Of a stretch of 59,896 bases of DNA, positions 26,510-35,418 are shown piece after piece. Below the pieces are notes generated by a model that worked only from the letters and a program-made list of their open reading frames with translations, was not told the DNA's origin and searched no databases. A program made the position numbers and the translations under genes. Positions within the stretch are counted from its first letter, which is position 1. Each line of letters opens with the position of its first letter. This stretch comes from Cytophagales bacterium (GTDB lineage Bacteria; Bacteroidota; Bacteroidia; Cytophagales; Cyclobacteriaceae), in the NCBI GenBank assembly GCA_013298505.1, contig JAAFHY010000011.1:1-59896 (forward strand), in the 5' to 3' direction.

Positions 26510-26571
26510 GTTTTTTTTTGAATCCCCTTTCGGATTCTTCTTTTATTCGTAAACTTAAATTCGTTAAAATC

Positions 26572-26925
26572 ATGAAACCTATTTCAATATTATTTTTTAT
26601 TTTTTTTGTTTCTATTTCGGCATCATTTGCGCAATCCAAAGTAGTTACGGCTTCCATTAAAGTGTACGGCAATTGTGTGATGTGCAAAAAGCGCATTGAA
26701 GCAGCCTTAGACTATAAAGGGATTAAAAAATCAGAATGGAACACCAAGACAAAGCAACTTCAGGTTGTCTATAACGCAGATAAAATTTCTGAACAGAAAA
26801 TCCACGAGCTGGTTGCATCGGTTGGCCACGATACCGACAAGGCGAAGGCAAAAGAAGAGACATATGCTACGTTGCCATTTTGTTGCCTCTACCGCGACCA
26901 CGATCATAAAATGAGCGATCATTAA
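26572..26925 (+). CDS. Periplasmic heavy-metal-associated (HMA) domain protein
   Basis: 117 residues from the ATG at 26572, which gives the signal peptide MKPISILFFIFFVSISASFA. The mature part is an HMA fold (TASIKVYGNCVMCKKRIEAA ... KQLQVVYNADKISEQKIHELVASVGHD) with the metal-binding C-x-x-C in GNCVMC. The tail (LPFCCLYRDHDHKMSDH) adds two Cys and three His, another possible metal site. Unlike cytosolic CopZ it is exported, so it probably captures or delivers copper or a similar ion in the periplasm for the adjacent TonB-dependent receptor. The gap to the receptor gene is 10 nt. Confidence 0.9.
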   Translation: MKPISILFFIFFVSISASFAQSKVVTASIKVYGNCVMCKKRIEAALDYKGIKKSEWNTKTKQLQVVYNADKISEQKIHELVASVGHDTDKAKAKEETYATLPFCCLYRDHDHKMSDH

Positions 26926-26935
26926 ATCACTAACC

Positions 26936-29185
26936 ATGCGATACCTATTTGTCGGCTTAGCGACTTTAAGTTTGCTAAGTTCACTCAACACGTTTACTCA
27001 AAAAATTTTGGGTGTGGTGATTGAAAAAGATCAACAAGGAAAAGAGTTGCCTCTGGCGGGTGCGAACGTTTATTGGATAGGCACTACCAATGGTGTAACC
27101 ACTCGCGAAAACGGTGTGTTCTTGATTGATCGGGTTGCTGGTATAGAAAGATTGATTGTCAGTTTCGTTGGATATAGATCAGACACCATTCATGTTCACG
27201 ATGGCTCAAACCTTAAAATCGAGTTGAAATCTGATCAATATTTACAAGAGGTAGTAGTAGAAGGCTGGAAGCCATCTTCGCGCGTTAACCTCACCTCGGG
27301 GATAAACGTAGTGGAGATGGACGAGAAAGAGTTGTTTAAAGCGGCTTGTTGCAATCTATCTGAGAGCTTTGAAACCAATCCTTCTGTTGATGTCGCTTTT
27401 ACCGATGCGCTCACAGGCACTAAACAAATTCAGATGCTGGGGCTTTCTGGCGCCAACACATTGATTTCAATTGAAAACATGCCGGGTGTTAGAGGTCTCG
27501 CAGCGAGTCAGGGTATTCAGTTTATTCCGGGCACATGGATCAACTCTATTCAGGTGACAAAAGGCGTTGGCTCGGTGGTGAATAGTCACGAGAGCATTGC
27601 AGGACAAATTAATGTCGAATTAAAAAAGCCACAAGAGAGCGACAAACTGTATGTGAATGGCTATGTGAATAACACAGGAAGAACGGAGGCCAACACCATC
27701 GTGACGGCTCAAGTTTCAAAAAAGTGGGCGACTACATTTTTGGTGCATGGTAGTATGCGCCCATTGGAAATAGATCAAAACAAAGATTCGTTTTTGGATT
27801 TCCCCACAGGTCAGCAAGTCAACTTTATCAATCGGTGGGTTTACAATGCCAATGGATGGCTCGGTCAATTTTCTTTCAAATACCTGAATGATCAAAAAGT
27901 AGGAGGCCAAGTGGGCTACAACGCACAACGAGATAAATTCACGACCAATCGGTATGGGCTTGAGATCAACACCGAGCGACTGGAATGGGTGGGTAAATTG
28001 GGATATCAATTTGCTGCAAAGCCGTACAAGAGTTTTGGGCTTCAAGTAAGCGCGCTTAGCCATGCACACAATAGTTATTTTGGCTTCAACGTGCACAACG
28101 CTAACGAGCAATCTCTGTATGCCAATTTGATCTACCAATCCATCATTAACAATACCTCTCATAAGTTCAAAACAGGATTGAGTTTTTTGCACGATCGCTA
28201 TATTGAAACACTGGGGATCAACACAAACACTAGCCTGAATGACTTTAGCAGGACTGAGCAAGTGGGCGGTGCCTTTGCTGAGTATTCCTATGATGATCTA
28301 AAGAAGTTCTCGGTAGTGGCAGGTCTGCGCATGGACTACCACAATTTGTTTGGTTTCTATTGGACGCCACGACTGCATGCCAAGTATAATATTACCGAAG
28401 GAACGGTCTTGCGCGCCTCATTTGGAAGAGGGTGGCGGCTAGCCAATATTATTGCTGAGAATTCTGCTTTCTTGGCTTCTTCCCGCTCAGTGGTTTTTTC
28501 AAATAGGCAAACTAATAATGCTTACGGCTTTCGACCCGATGACGCTTGGAACTTTGGTTTATCACTACAGACAGATTTTTCGATTGACTACCGACCTGGA
28601 AATTTGAGCGTTGATTACTTCTATACCGACTTCAGCAACCAGGTGGTGATGGATTGGGATAAGAATGCGCAAGAGATCAATTTCTTAGGGCTTAGGGGAA
28701 AATCTTTTTCACACAGCATCCAAGCTCAGGTAGACTACCAATTGGCAAGACGGTTGGATCTGCGCATTGCGTATAGATGGCTAGATGTTCAAACAGACTA
28801 TCTCAATGGGCGATTGCAACGCACAATGGTACCTCGCGATAGAGCGTTTGTTAACTTAGCCTACAAGACAAAGAACAATTGGTCGTTTGATTGGACATTA
28901 AATCGAATTGGTGTGCAACGGTTGCCCGATATGGAAACGAACCCTGTGATTCATCAACTTCCACCACAATCTGAGCCGTATTATTTGATGAATGCTCAGG
29001 TGACAAAAGATATCGGCAGCAAGTGGAGTGTGTACGTGGGAGGAGAGAACCTCAATAACTTCACCGTCTCAAATCCAATCGTAGCAGCTAACGCGCCATT
29101 TGGGCCACACTTTGACAGCTCGATGATTTGGGGTCCGGTTTTTGGCGTTACCGTTTATGCAGGTTTTAGATATCGCGTGAAGTGA
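26936..29185 (+). CDS. TonB-dependent outer-membrane receptor, probably metal-related
   Basis: 749 residues. A signal peptide (MRYLFVGLATLSLLSSLNTF) is followed by a carboxypeptidase-like regulatory domain (about 22-100, KILGVVIEKDQQGKELPLAG ... FVGYRSDTI). The plug domain comes next (about 110-230: LFKAACCNLSESFETNPSVD, LGLSGANTLISIENMPGVRG, KGVGSVVNSHESIAGQINVE). A 22-strand-type barrel ends in VYAGFRYRVK. The AACCNLSESF segment carries a Cys pair in the plug. Receptors of this type with HMA and HYC_CC_PP neighbours are thought to import metal or metal complexes, but the substrate is unproven. It converges on batA with a 10-nt gap. Confidence 0.93.
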   Translation: MRYLFVGLATLSLLSSLNTFTQKILGVVIEKDQQGKELPLAGANVYWIGTTNGVTTRENGVFLIDRVAGIERLIVSFVGYRSDTIHVHDGSNLKIELKSDQYLQEVVVEGWKPSSRVNLTSGINVVEMDEKELFKAACCNLSESFETNPSVDVAFTDALTGTKQIQMLGLSGANTLISIENMPGVRGLAASQGIQFIPGTWINSIQVTKGVGSVVNSHESIAGQINVELKKPQESDKLYVNGYVNNTGRTEANTIVTAQVSKKWATTFLVHGSMRPLEIDQNKDSFLDFPTGQQVNFINRWVYNANGWLGQFSFKYLNDQKVGGQVGYNAQRDKFTTNRYGLEINTERLEWVGKLGYQFAAKPYKSFGLQVSALSHAHNSYFGFNVHNANEQSLYANLIYQSIINNTSHKFKTGLSFLHDRYIETLGINTNTSLNDFSRTEQVGGAFAEYSYDDLKKFSVVAGLRMDYHNLFGFYWTPRLHAKYNITEGTVLRASFGRGWRLANIIAENSAFLASSRSVVFSNRQTNNAYGFRPDDAWNFGLSLQTDFSIDYRPGNLSVDYFYTDFSNQVVMDWDKNAQEINFLGLRGKSFSHSIQAQVDYQLARRLDLRIAYRWLDVQTDYLNGRLQRTMVPRDRAFVNLAYKTKNNWSFDWTLNRIGVQRLPDMETNPVIHQLPPQSEPYYLMNAQVTKDIGSKWSVYVGGENLNNFTVSNPIVAANAPFGPHFDSSMIWGPVFGVTVYAGFRYRVK

Positions 29186-29195
29186 TATGCCAATG

Positions 29196-30239
29196 CTAGT
29201 CTTGAAGAACGTTACTTAAAAAGGAAGATTTCAATAGTAGCCATAGCAGGAAAAAAGCAATTGCCCATTTTAGATAGATAAAGTAGAAATCAGAAGTATC
29301 TTTAAAACGATTCTCTTTGATTTCTGCTTTTTCATATTGATCGATTCGCTTGAATACGTTCTTCAATGCCTCGTTGTCGGTTACTCTAAAAAATTCACCC
29401 GAGCCCAGCTCAGCAATTTTACGCATAGTTGTTTCGTCAATCGAGTTTTCTACCATTTGAGGGCGGCCAAAGAAATCCTTACCAAATGGCACCATGCCCT
29501 CTTTGCCAACAACAATCGTGTAAAGTTTAATATTATAAGCCGCGGCCAATTCTGCTGAGGTAATCGGGTCAATGTTGCCAGCGGTGTTGTCTCCATCGCT
29601 TATTAAAATACATACTTTCGATTTAGATTCTGATTCGCGCATGCGGTTGGTAACTACAGCCAACGCACTTCCAATAGCCGTACCTCGCGACTCGATCATT
29701 TCAAACGAAATATCGTTTAGGTAGCTCTGTAGCAAATCGTAATCTGTGGTTAATGGAGCGAGGGAAAATGCATCACCAGAAAAAACGACAAGCCCAATCC
29801 TGTCTTGCTTGCGTCCCTTTATAAAATCACGGGCTACTTCTTTGGCAGCCTCTAAGCGGTTGGGTTTAAAATCTTCTATTTGCATGGATTGCGAAATATC
29901 CAGGGCAATCATAATATCAATACCTTCTGTCCATTGCTCTACTTTTTCGTTCGTTCGCTGAGGCCGTGCCAAAGCAACTAAGATCAAAGCAAGTACAAGC
30001 GATAAGGCAATTTCGGGGATAAACCGTACAAGCGTAAAAGGTGAATTTTTTAGATCGCTTTTAATAAGCGCTACGGGCAATTTTTGATTTAGGTAGTATC
30101 GAGCAACCCACCTGATAACAAACAATAATGGTATTAGGCAAATGCAATAGAGAAAGAGTGGCCGTTCCCACGTAAATCCATTCAATACAGTAGGGCTAAA
30201 CCAATCTAGCGAATACCACGGATCAGTCAGGCTATCCAT
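29196..30239 (-). CDS. batA: VWA domain membrane protein, BatA-like
   Basis: 347 residues. Two N-terminal hydrophobic segments (about 28-45 and 74-92) are followed by a von Willebrand A domain with the MIDAS motif D-x-S-x-S (IALDISQSM), a conserved TDYDLL, and VCILISDGDNTAGN. A C-terminal membrane helix (YLKWAIAFFLLWLLL) follows. This is the BatA architecture. Bat proteins form a membrane complex linked to stress tolerance and MoxR chaperones in Bacteroidota. Its start overlaps the preceding BatD-like gene by 8 nt. BatB, BatC and MoxR genes are absent from the visible operon. Confidence 0.9.
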   Translation of the reverse strand: MDSLTDPWYSLDWFSPTVLNGFTWERPLFLYCICLIPLLFVIRWVARYYLNQKLPVALIKSDLKNSPFTLVRFIPEIALSLVLALILVALARPQRTNEKVEQWTEGIDIMIALDISQSMQIEDFKPNRLEAAKEVARDFIKGRKQDRIGLVVFSGDAFSLAPLTTDYDLLQSYLNDISFEMIESRGTAIGSALAVVTNRMRESESKSKVCILISDGDNTAGNIDPITSAELAAAYNIKLYTIVVGKEGMVPFGKDFFGRPQMVENSIDETTMRKIAELGSGEFFRVTDNEALKNVFKRIDQYEKAEIKENRFKDTSDFYFIYLKWAIAFFLLWLLLKSSFLSNVLQD

Positions 30240-31131
30240 TTTTTAGTTCTTCTAGTTTGATATTAAATTGATCTTCACCAAAGTTTTTTAGATTAATAAA
30301 ATGATCGTTGCTGTCTTGCATTCCAGCGTAGATCATCCGGTCAATTGCGCCCAGTGAGGCAACAAGTCGAGCGTCTGTTTCTTGTTCACTGATTTCTTTG
30401 GTGGTATATTTCGTGTAGGGCTTATTGTTTAATTGCTCAATGTATTTTTTCCAGATTAACAAGGTAGCCTCTGTGCCTTTGGTAGAAAAATCAGCCGTTA
30501 CACTTTCAACCGATCTGCTGAATTGCGTTATAAAGTCGCGGTGGTTTTTGGTCATGCGCTTTATTGTAAAATACTTTTTTATTCGCTTACCAAATACGAG
30601 CCATATCACCAAAAGCAACACAAGAATTGCCCCAACAACAATTGATAAAATCGGATAATTCAATAGCCACGAAACCTGAAAATAATTTGTGTTTGTTTTG
30701 AGTGGGATCTTTTCAAGTTGCGTAGAATCTGGCAGTGACGGAACCATTTTACTGAAGAGCAATGTGTCGGTTTCAGCATAGATGCTCGTGCAATCTTGTT
30801 CTTGCACCACAAATACAGGAAGTTGTAGTAATTGTAAGCTATCAATTTCAAAACTGGTGAGTGTATAGATCACGCTATCGTAGCTAACACCAGCCTTGGT
30901 TACAGTTGCAACAAAATCCTTTTTTTGAAGCTCGAAGGGAGCAAACGAGTAACTTGAATCAGGAAAGAGAACTGTATTTTTTTGAGGATAAGAAGCTGTT
31001 AGATAGTACGAAACAGGCTTGCCTAATCGGACGCTGTCAGCGGAAAAATAGCCGCGCACCTTTACATTCTGACTAAACGAAAGAGTAACTGAAAACGAGA
31101 AGATGATTGAAACGAAAACCCTGCTACACAC
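30232..31131 (-). CDS. BatD-like periplasmic/membrane protein
   Basis: 299 residues with a GTG start inside the end of the DUF58 gene (8-nt overlap). Signal peptide MCSRVFVSIIFSFSVTLSFS, then an Ig-like beta domain (VKVRGYFSADSVRLGKPVSYYLTASYP) as in BatD/oxygen-tolerance proteins, a transmembrane helix around 156-177 (ILSIVVGAILVLLLVIWLVF), and a cytoplasmic helical tail of about 120 residues. It is shorter than classic BatD and carries a cytoplasmic domain. It is probably a partner of the BatA-like and DUF58 proteins encoded on either side. Confidence 0.72.
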   Translation of the reverse strand: MCSRVFVSIIFSFSVTLSFSQNVKVRGYFSADSVRLGKPVSYYLTASYPQKNTVLFPDSSYSFAPFELQKKDFVATVTKAGVSYDSVIYTLTSFEIDSLQLLQLPVFVVQEQDCTSIYAETDTLLFSKMVPSLPDSTQLEKIPLKTNTNYFQVSWLLNYPILSIVVGAILVLLLVIWLVFGKRIKKYFTIKRMTKNHRDFITQFSRSVESVTADFSTKGTEATLLIWKKYIEQLNNKPYTKYTTKEISEQETDARLVASLGAIDRMIYAGMQDSNDHFINLKNFGEDQFNIKLEELKNG

Positions 31132-32002
31132 TTTTAAATGATTTATTCCTCACTTTAAACAACTTCAATAATTTGGGTACGTAGTCTTCGTTGGTATCTA
31201 TCGAAATAAAATTGATTTGGTGTTTTCGGCTAAATTCAGCCAACTCAGTTTGCCTTGCTCCATGGTGCGAAGCAATGGCCCCACGAAACCCACCGAAGGA
31301 CGTATTTACCCAAATCGTTTTTTTTGTTTCTTTATCTAGCACAGGTATGATACCGAGTTTTGGTAATTCAGTTTCGCGCTTGTCGCTAATCTTTATCATT
31401 ACCAAGTCATGCCTGCGTGCTAACGATTTTAAATTATGATGGTAGCCTTCATCAATAAAATCTGAGATCAATACAATAACACTTCTTCGTTTGATGGAAT
31501 TTAGCGCGAATGAAATGGCTTTGGTTAAACTTGTTTTTAGCGATTTAGGTTCTAGCTTAAAAATATTATAGATAATATCGTAGGCTTGCTGAATACCCTT
31601 TTTTGGTTTTATGAATTTTTCACGTTCGTCTGAGTAGCAGATCAATCCAATCTGACTCGATTCTTTCGCTCCAGATAGTGCCAGCACACCGCATACTTCT
31701 TTGCCAACGTCCACTTTTGTTTTGCCGGGTGTGCCAATGTCTTGCGAGGCACTTACATCAATAATAAAAAAAATCGTTTGCTCTTTTTCTTCTTTAAAGG
31801 TTTTTACAAAGGTGCCGTGCCCTTTGGCCGATACGTTCCAGTCGATGGTTCTAATGTCATCTCCATACTGATAGGGGCGCACATCGTCAAACTCTAAGCC
31901 AGTACCTTTAAAAATGGAGTGGTAGTCACCCTGCATTTGGCTGTTTACCGCTTTCCGAATCTGGATTTCGTATTTCCTTAGTTTTTTAAGAAGTTCTTTC
32001 AC
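31124..32002 (-). CDS. DUF58 domain protein (Bat/MoxR-associated)
   Basis: 292 residues from the GTG at 32002, which aligns with the usual opening (VKELLKKLRKYEIQIRKAVN); a TTG at 32026 is an alternative. The DUF58 core GDYHSIFKGTGLEFDDVRPY followed by QYGDDIRTIDWNVSA is exact. A VWA-like domain follows (FFIIDVSASQD, VIVLISDFIDEG). No membrane helix. DUF58 proteins are encoded with MoxR AAA+ ATPases and Bat proteins and may be their substrates. It heads this operon, with no moxR gene before it: the next gene upstream is divergent. Confidence 0.9.
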   Translation of the reverse strand: MKELLKKLRKYEIQIRKAVNSQMQGDYHSIFKGTGLEFDDVRPYQYGDDIRTIDWNVSAKGHGTFVKTFKEEKEQTIFFIIDVSASQDIGTPGKTKVDVGKEVCGVLALSGAKESSQIGLICYSDEREKFIKPKKGIQQAYDIIYNIFKLEPKSLKTSLTKAISFALNSIKRRSVIVLISDFIDEGYHHNLKSLARRHDLVMIKISDKRETELPKLGIIPVLDKETKKTIWVNTSFGGFRGAIASHHGARQTELAEFSRKHQINFISIDTNEDYVPKLLKLFKVRNKSFKSV

Positions 32003-32069
32003 GCTAGCTAGCCTATCAAGCAGCAAAAATAAGAAATATGGTTAATTTAGCACCTTATCTTTTAGATGA

Positions 32070-32462
32070 ATGGATAGCAATAGAGGCGGTTTTTTTATTG
32101 AAGCGATTGGCAAAACAATAGTATGTCTAGCGGCAGCAATCTTTATGGTAATCTATTCAGGCTGTTCGCCAAAACAAGCTTCCGTAGACGAAAAAAATAG
32201 CATATTGTCTCAGCAAGAGCTATCTTCTTTTTTGATTGAAATGTACTTGGCCGAGGCGCGCATGGAAGGAAGGCCATTGGCGGTAGATTCTGTCATTCAT
32301 TTGTTTGTTCCCTACGAAACCAAGCTACTAAAAAAGTACAACCTTACCGACTCAACCTTAAAACTTACTTATCAATATTACTTAGATCATCCTAAGCAAA
32401 TGGAGCAAGTTTATGATGTGGTGATCGATTCATTGAACCTTCGCGAGCAACAGACTAATTGA
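32070..32462 (+). CDS. DUF4296 family lipoprotein
   Basis: 130 residues. An N-terminal hydrophobic stretch ends in the lipobox-like YSGC (Cys32), so the protein is probably a lipoprotein. The mature domain (LSQQELSSFLIEMYLAEARM ... YNLTDSTLKLTYQYYLDHPK and DSLN) is the DUF4296 pattern, a helical domain specific to Bacteroidota with unknown function. It is divergent from the DUF58 gene (67 nt) and is followed by two more plus-strand genes ending with mutS2. Confidence 0.88.
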   Translation: MDSNRGGFFIEAIGKTIVCLAAAIFMVIYSGCSPKQASVDEKNSILSQQELSSFLIEMYLAEARMEGRPLAVDSVIHLFVPYETKLLKKYNLTDSTLKLTYQYYLDHPKQMEQVYDVVIDSLNLREQQTN

Positions 32463-32487
32463 TTTTCTAGAATTTAACCTGCAACAA

Positions 32488-32934
32488 GTGAAAAAGCTAT
32501 TGATCTTCATTCTATTGTTTAACTTATTTTCTTGCAAAGAGCAAAGCCAAAAATCAGGTGGCTCGACTGCAAACGAAGAGTTAGTGAAGCAGTACTTTGA
32601 GTATTTTAACAATCATGATTTTGTTAATATGGCATCATTGTATGCCGATACTACAAATTTTAAAGATCCCTCTCTCGGGTATGGCGTTGTAAAACAAACT
32701 CGTCAACAAACCATTGAAAAATACACAGAACTAGCAAAATTTTTTCCTGATCTTCATGATCAAATTATCCGTACTTATTCATCAGGCCAAAATCATATAA
32801 TTGTAGAATTTGTATCAAGTGGTACTGGCTCTGATCAAGTAAAATTTGAGTTGCCGATTTGCACCATTTTCACTATCGAGAATGGACTGATTACCGATGA
32901 TTTTACTTATTTCGATAATTTTGATGGCGAGTAA
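32488..32934 (+). CDS. SnoaL/NTF2-like lipoprotein
   Basis: 148 residues with a GTG start. The lipoprotein signal MKKLLIFILLFNLFSC places the acylated Cys at 16. The mature part ANEELVKQYFEYFNNHDFVN ... FKDPSLGYGVVK ... FFPDLHDQIIRTYSSGQNHI ... EFVSSGTG fits a SnoaL-like cone domain of the NTF2 superfamily. Such domains bind small molecules or act as enzymes; the substrate is unknown. It starts 25 nt after the DUF4296 gene and ends 3 nt before mutS2. Confidence 0.82.
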   Translation: MKKLLIFILLFNLFSCKEQSQKSGGSTANEELVKQYFEYFNNHDFVNMASLYADTTNFKDPSLGYGVVKQTRQQTIEKYTELAKFFPDLHDQIIRTYSSGQNHIIVEFVSSGTGSDQVKFELPICTIFTIENGLITDDFTYFDNFDGE

Positions 32935-32937
32935 TCG

Positions 32938-35304
32938 ATGATATTCCCGAAAGACTTTGAGGCTAAAATAGGGTTTGATCAAATCACAGCTAAGTTAACA
33001 AGCAATTGCAGTAGCTCGCTAGGTGTAAAGAGGGTAGGCGAGATACGCTTTTCTTCTAATTTTATTTTTATTAGAAAGTTGCTAGACCAAGCCAATGAGT
33101 TTAAGCAAATCCTCCAGAGCCAAGAAAAATTCCCGTCCCTACATTTTTTTGATCCGATAGAGTCATATCCAATTATTTTAATTGAAGATACTTTTATTGA
33201 AGAAGATAGCTTGCGTGAAATGGTGCTTTCGCTGAAAAGTGTGTTGGCTTGTAAAGCATTTTTCAGCACTACGGAAAATTATCCTCAGTTGAGTTTACTT
33301 TCATCGGCAATTCAACTGCAACTCAGCGTAGTAAATCAATTAGATGCTACGTTTGATGATGCTGGTAAAATTAAGGACAATGCCAGCAGCGAATTGCAGC
33401 GGATCAGAAAACGACTAAAGGAAGAAGAGGGAAAAGTTAGGAAGTTAACAGATCAACTCTTTCGGCAGGCGATTGGTAGCGGCTGGGTGCCCGAGGGTGC
33501 CTCATTAACCATCCGCGATGGCAGGATGGTAATTCCGGTATTGGCAGAGCATAAGCGCAAACTGAAAGGTTTTATTGTAGATGAGTCGGCCACCGGGCAA
33601 ACCATTTACATGGAGCCTACTGAAGTATTAGAAGCGAACAATGAAATACGCGATTTATTACATGCCCAGCGAAGAGAGGTTGTGAAGATATTAAAAGAGC
33701 TCACGCGTCTTTTACGCTATAATCTAGAAGATGTTAAGTATGCTTTTTCCTTTTTAGCGACCCTCGATTTTGTTAAGGCCAAGGCGAAGTTTGCACTGGA
33801 GCTGAACGCATGTTTACCAAAGTTAGTCGATACAGCAGATTTGAATTGGATGCAAGCGAGGCATCCGCTCTTGTACTTAACGTTGCTGCAAGTTGGCAAG
33901 AATATAGTTCCTCTCGATATCGACCTCTCGCATCAGTCTCAATTCCTTTTGGTTTCGGGACCTAACGCAGGCGGTAAATCGGTTTGCCTAAAAACGGTAG
34001 GACTTATTCAATACATGATTCAATGTGGGTTATTAGTTCCATTAGATGAGCGATCTACTATTGGTATTTTCGATCGCATCTTTCTTGATATTGGCGATCA
34101 GCAGTCCATGGAAAATGATTTGAGTACGTACAGTTCTCATTTAAAGAACATGAATCATTTCTTGGCAAATGCTAATTCTAAAACATTGGTTTTAATGGAT
34201 GAATTAGGCGCAGGTACAGATCCTAATTTTGGTGGCGGCATAGCCGAGGCAATTTTAGCATCCTTGTTGGAAAGAAAGGTATGGGGTATTGCAACTACTC
34301 ATTATTACAATCTAAAATTATTTGCAGAGAAGGCGAGCGGTATAAAAAACGGATCGATGCAATTCGACACCAAAAACTTAGAGCCTTTATTTAAATTGGA
34401 AATAGGTAAACCTGGAAGTTCTTTTGCGCTCGAGATTGCCCGTAAAATCGGATTGCCACGAATAACTATTCAGCAGGCCGAAACGCTAATAGGCAAAGAT
34501 CTAATCGGCCTCGAAGCGTTGATGAAATCGGTGGCCGAGGAGAAACTAGCCCTCGAAAAAAAGCAACGTGAGTGGGCGGGCAAAGAAAATCAACTAAATC
34601 AATCATTAAAAAGATACGAAGCGCTTGCTACTGAACTAGAGGCGAAGAAGAAGGAGATTATCAACAAAGCAAAAATCGAAGCTTCATCCCTACTTAAGGA
34701 AACAAACCGAGAAATAGAGAAGACGATTCGGCATATTCAAGAAAACAAAGCAGAGAAGAAAGAAACTCGCAAAGTGAGGGCTGGCCTTACCGATCTTGCA
34801 AAAAAGATTGAGCCAGAACAGAATTCTATTCCAGTTCCAATGGAGGTGAAATTGGAGGTTGGTGATAAAGTTCGCATGATTGGCCAAGAAGTTACGGGCA
34901 CTATACTTTCGATTAAAGGTAATTCTGTTGTTGTGCAATTCGGAATTATTCAATCACATCTAAAGCTCGCTCAACTGGTGCGCAGCGATTTGGTTGTACC
35001 TAACTACGAAGTTAAAAATAAGAGGGTTTTTGGGGTTGATATACTGAGTAAGCAAGCAACATTTATCCCGACTTTGGACATCCGCGGCAAGCGGGCAGAA
35101 GAAGTGAGCGCAATGCTGGAAGAGTTTATGGATAATGCCATTTTGCTTAGCCAAGCCGAGCTTAAAATATTGCACGGAAAGGGAGAGGGCGTTTTGCGCA
35201 AGGTAGTGCGTGAACAGCTAAGGAGAAACAAAAGTGTGGTATCTGTCAAAGATGAGCATGTGGAAAGGGGTGGAGATGGAATTACAGTAGTGGTACTGAA
35301 ATAA
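32938..35304 (+). CDS. mutS2: Endonuclease MutS2
   Basis: 788 residues, full length. The MutS core and clamp helices precede the ATPase: Walker A GPNAGGKSVC near residue 341, FLDIGDQQSMENDLSTYSSH (signature), LVLMDELGAGTDP (Walker B), and ATTHYYNLK. A coiled-coil segment follows (about 530-630, KKQREWAGKENQLNQSLKRY). The C-terminal Smr nuclease domain begins near 713 (LDIRGKRAEEVSAMLEEF ... ILHGKGEGVLRKVV). No mismatch-recognition domain I is present, which separates it from MutS1. The family acts on branched DNA in recombination and on stalled ribosomes in some bacteria. Confidence 0.96.
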   Translation: MIFPKDFEAKIGFDQITAKLTSNCSSSLGVKRVGEIRFSSNFIFIRKLLDQANEFKQILQSQEKFPSLHFFDPIESYPIILIEDTFIEEDSLREMVLSLKSVLACKAFFSTTENYPQLSLLSSAIQLQLSVVNQLDATFDDAGKIKDNASSELQRIRKRLKEEEGKVRKLTDQLFRQAIGSGWVPEGASLTIRDGRMVIPVLAEHKRKLKGFIVDESATGQTIYMEPTEVLEANNEIRDLLHAQRREVVKILKELTRLLRYNLEDVKYAFSFLATLDFVKAKAKFALELNACLPKLVDTADLNWMQARHPLLYLTLLQVGKNIVPLDIDLSHQSQFLLVSGPNAGGKSVCLKTVGLIQYMIQCGLLVPLDERSTIGIFDRIFLDIGDQQSMENDLSTYSSHLKNMNHFLANANSKTLVLMDELGAGTDPNFGGGIAEAILASLLERKVWGIATTHYYNLKLFAEKASGIKNGSMQFDTKNLEPLFKLEIGKPGSSFALEIARKIGLPRITIQQAETLIGKDLIGLEALMKSVAEEKLALEKKQREWAGKENQLNQSLKRYEALATELEAKKKEIINKAKIEASSLLKETNREIEKTIRHIQENKAEKKETRKVRAGLTDLAKKIEPEQNSIPVPMEVKLEVGDKVRMIGQEVTGTILSIKGNSVVVQFGIIQSHLKLAQLVRSDLVVPNYEVKNKRVFGVDILSKQATFIPTLDIRGKRAEEVSAMLEEFMDNAILLSQAELKILHGKGEGVLRKVVREQLRRNKSVVSVKDEHVERGGDGITVVVLK

Positions 35305-35365
35305 GTCAGATACTAGACTTTGGTCATCAATCGATAGAATACTTCAATAGATTTATGATTCAGTG

Positions 35366-35402
35366 CAAAAAAAAGAGGTTAGCAAAAGGCAACCTCTTCT
35401 TT
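35366..35402. terminator. Bidirectional terminator between mutS2 and the desaturase gene
   Basis: Stem AAGAGGTT (35373-35380) with AACCTCTT (35391-35398), loop 10 nt. On the minus strand it is followed by eight T, a strong terminator for the desaturase gene. On the plus strand a shorter T-rich stretch follows, so it may also serve mutS2. Confidence 0.85.
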
Positions 35403-35418
35403 GCTGAGCATTTGTTAG

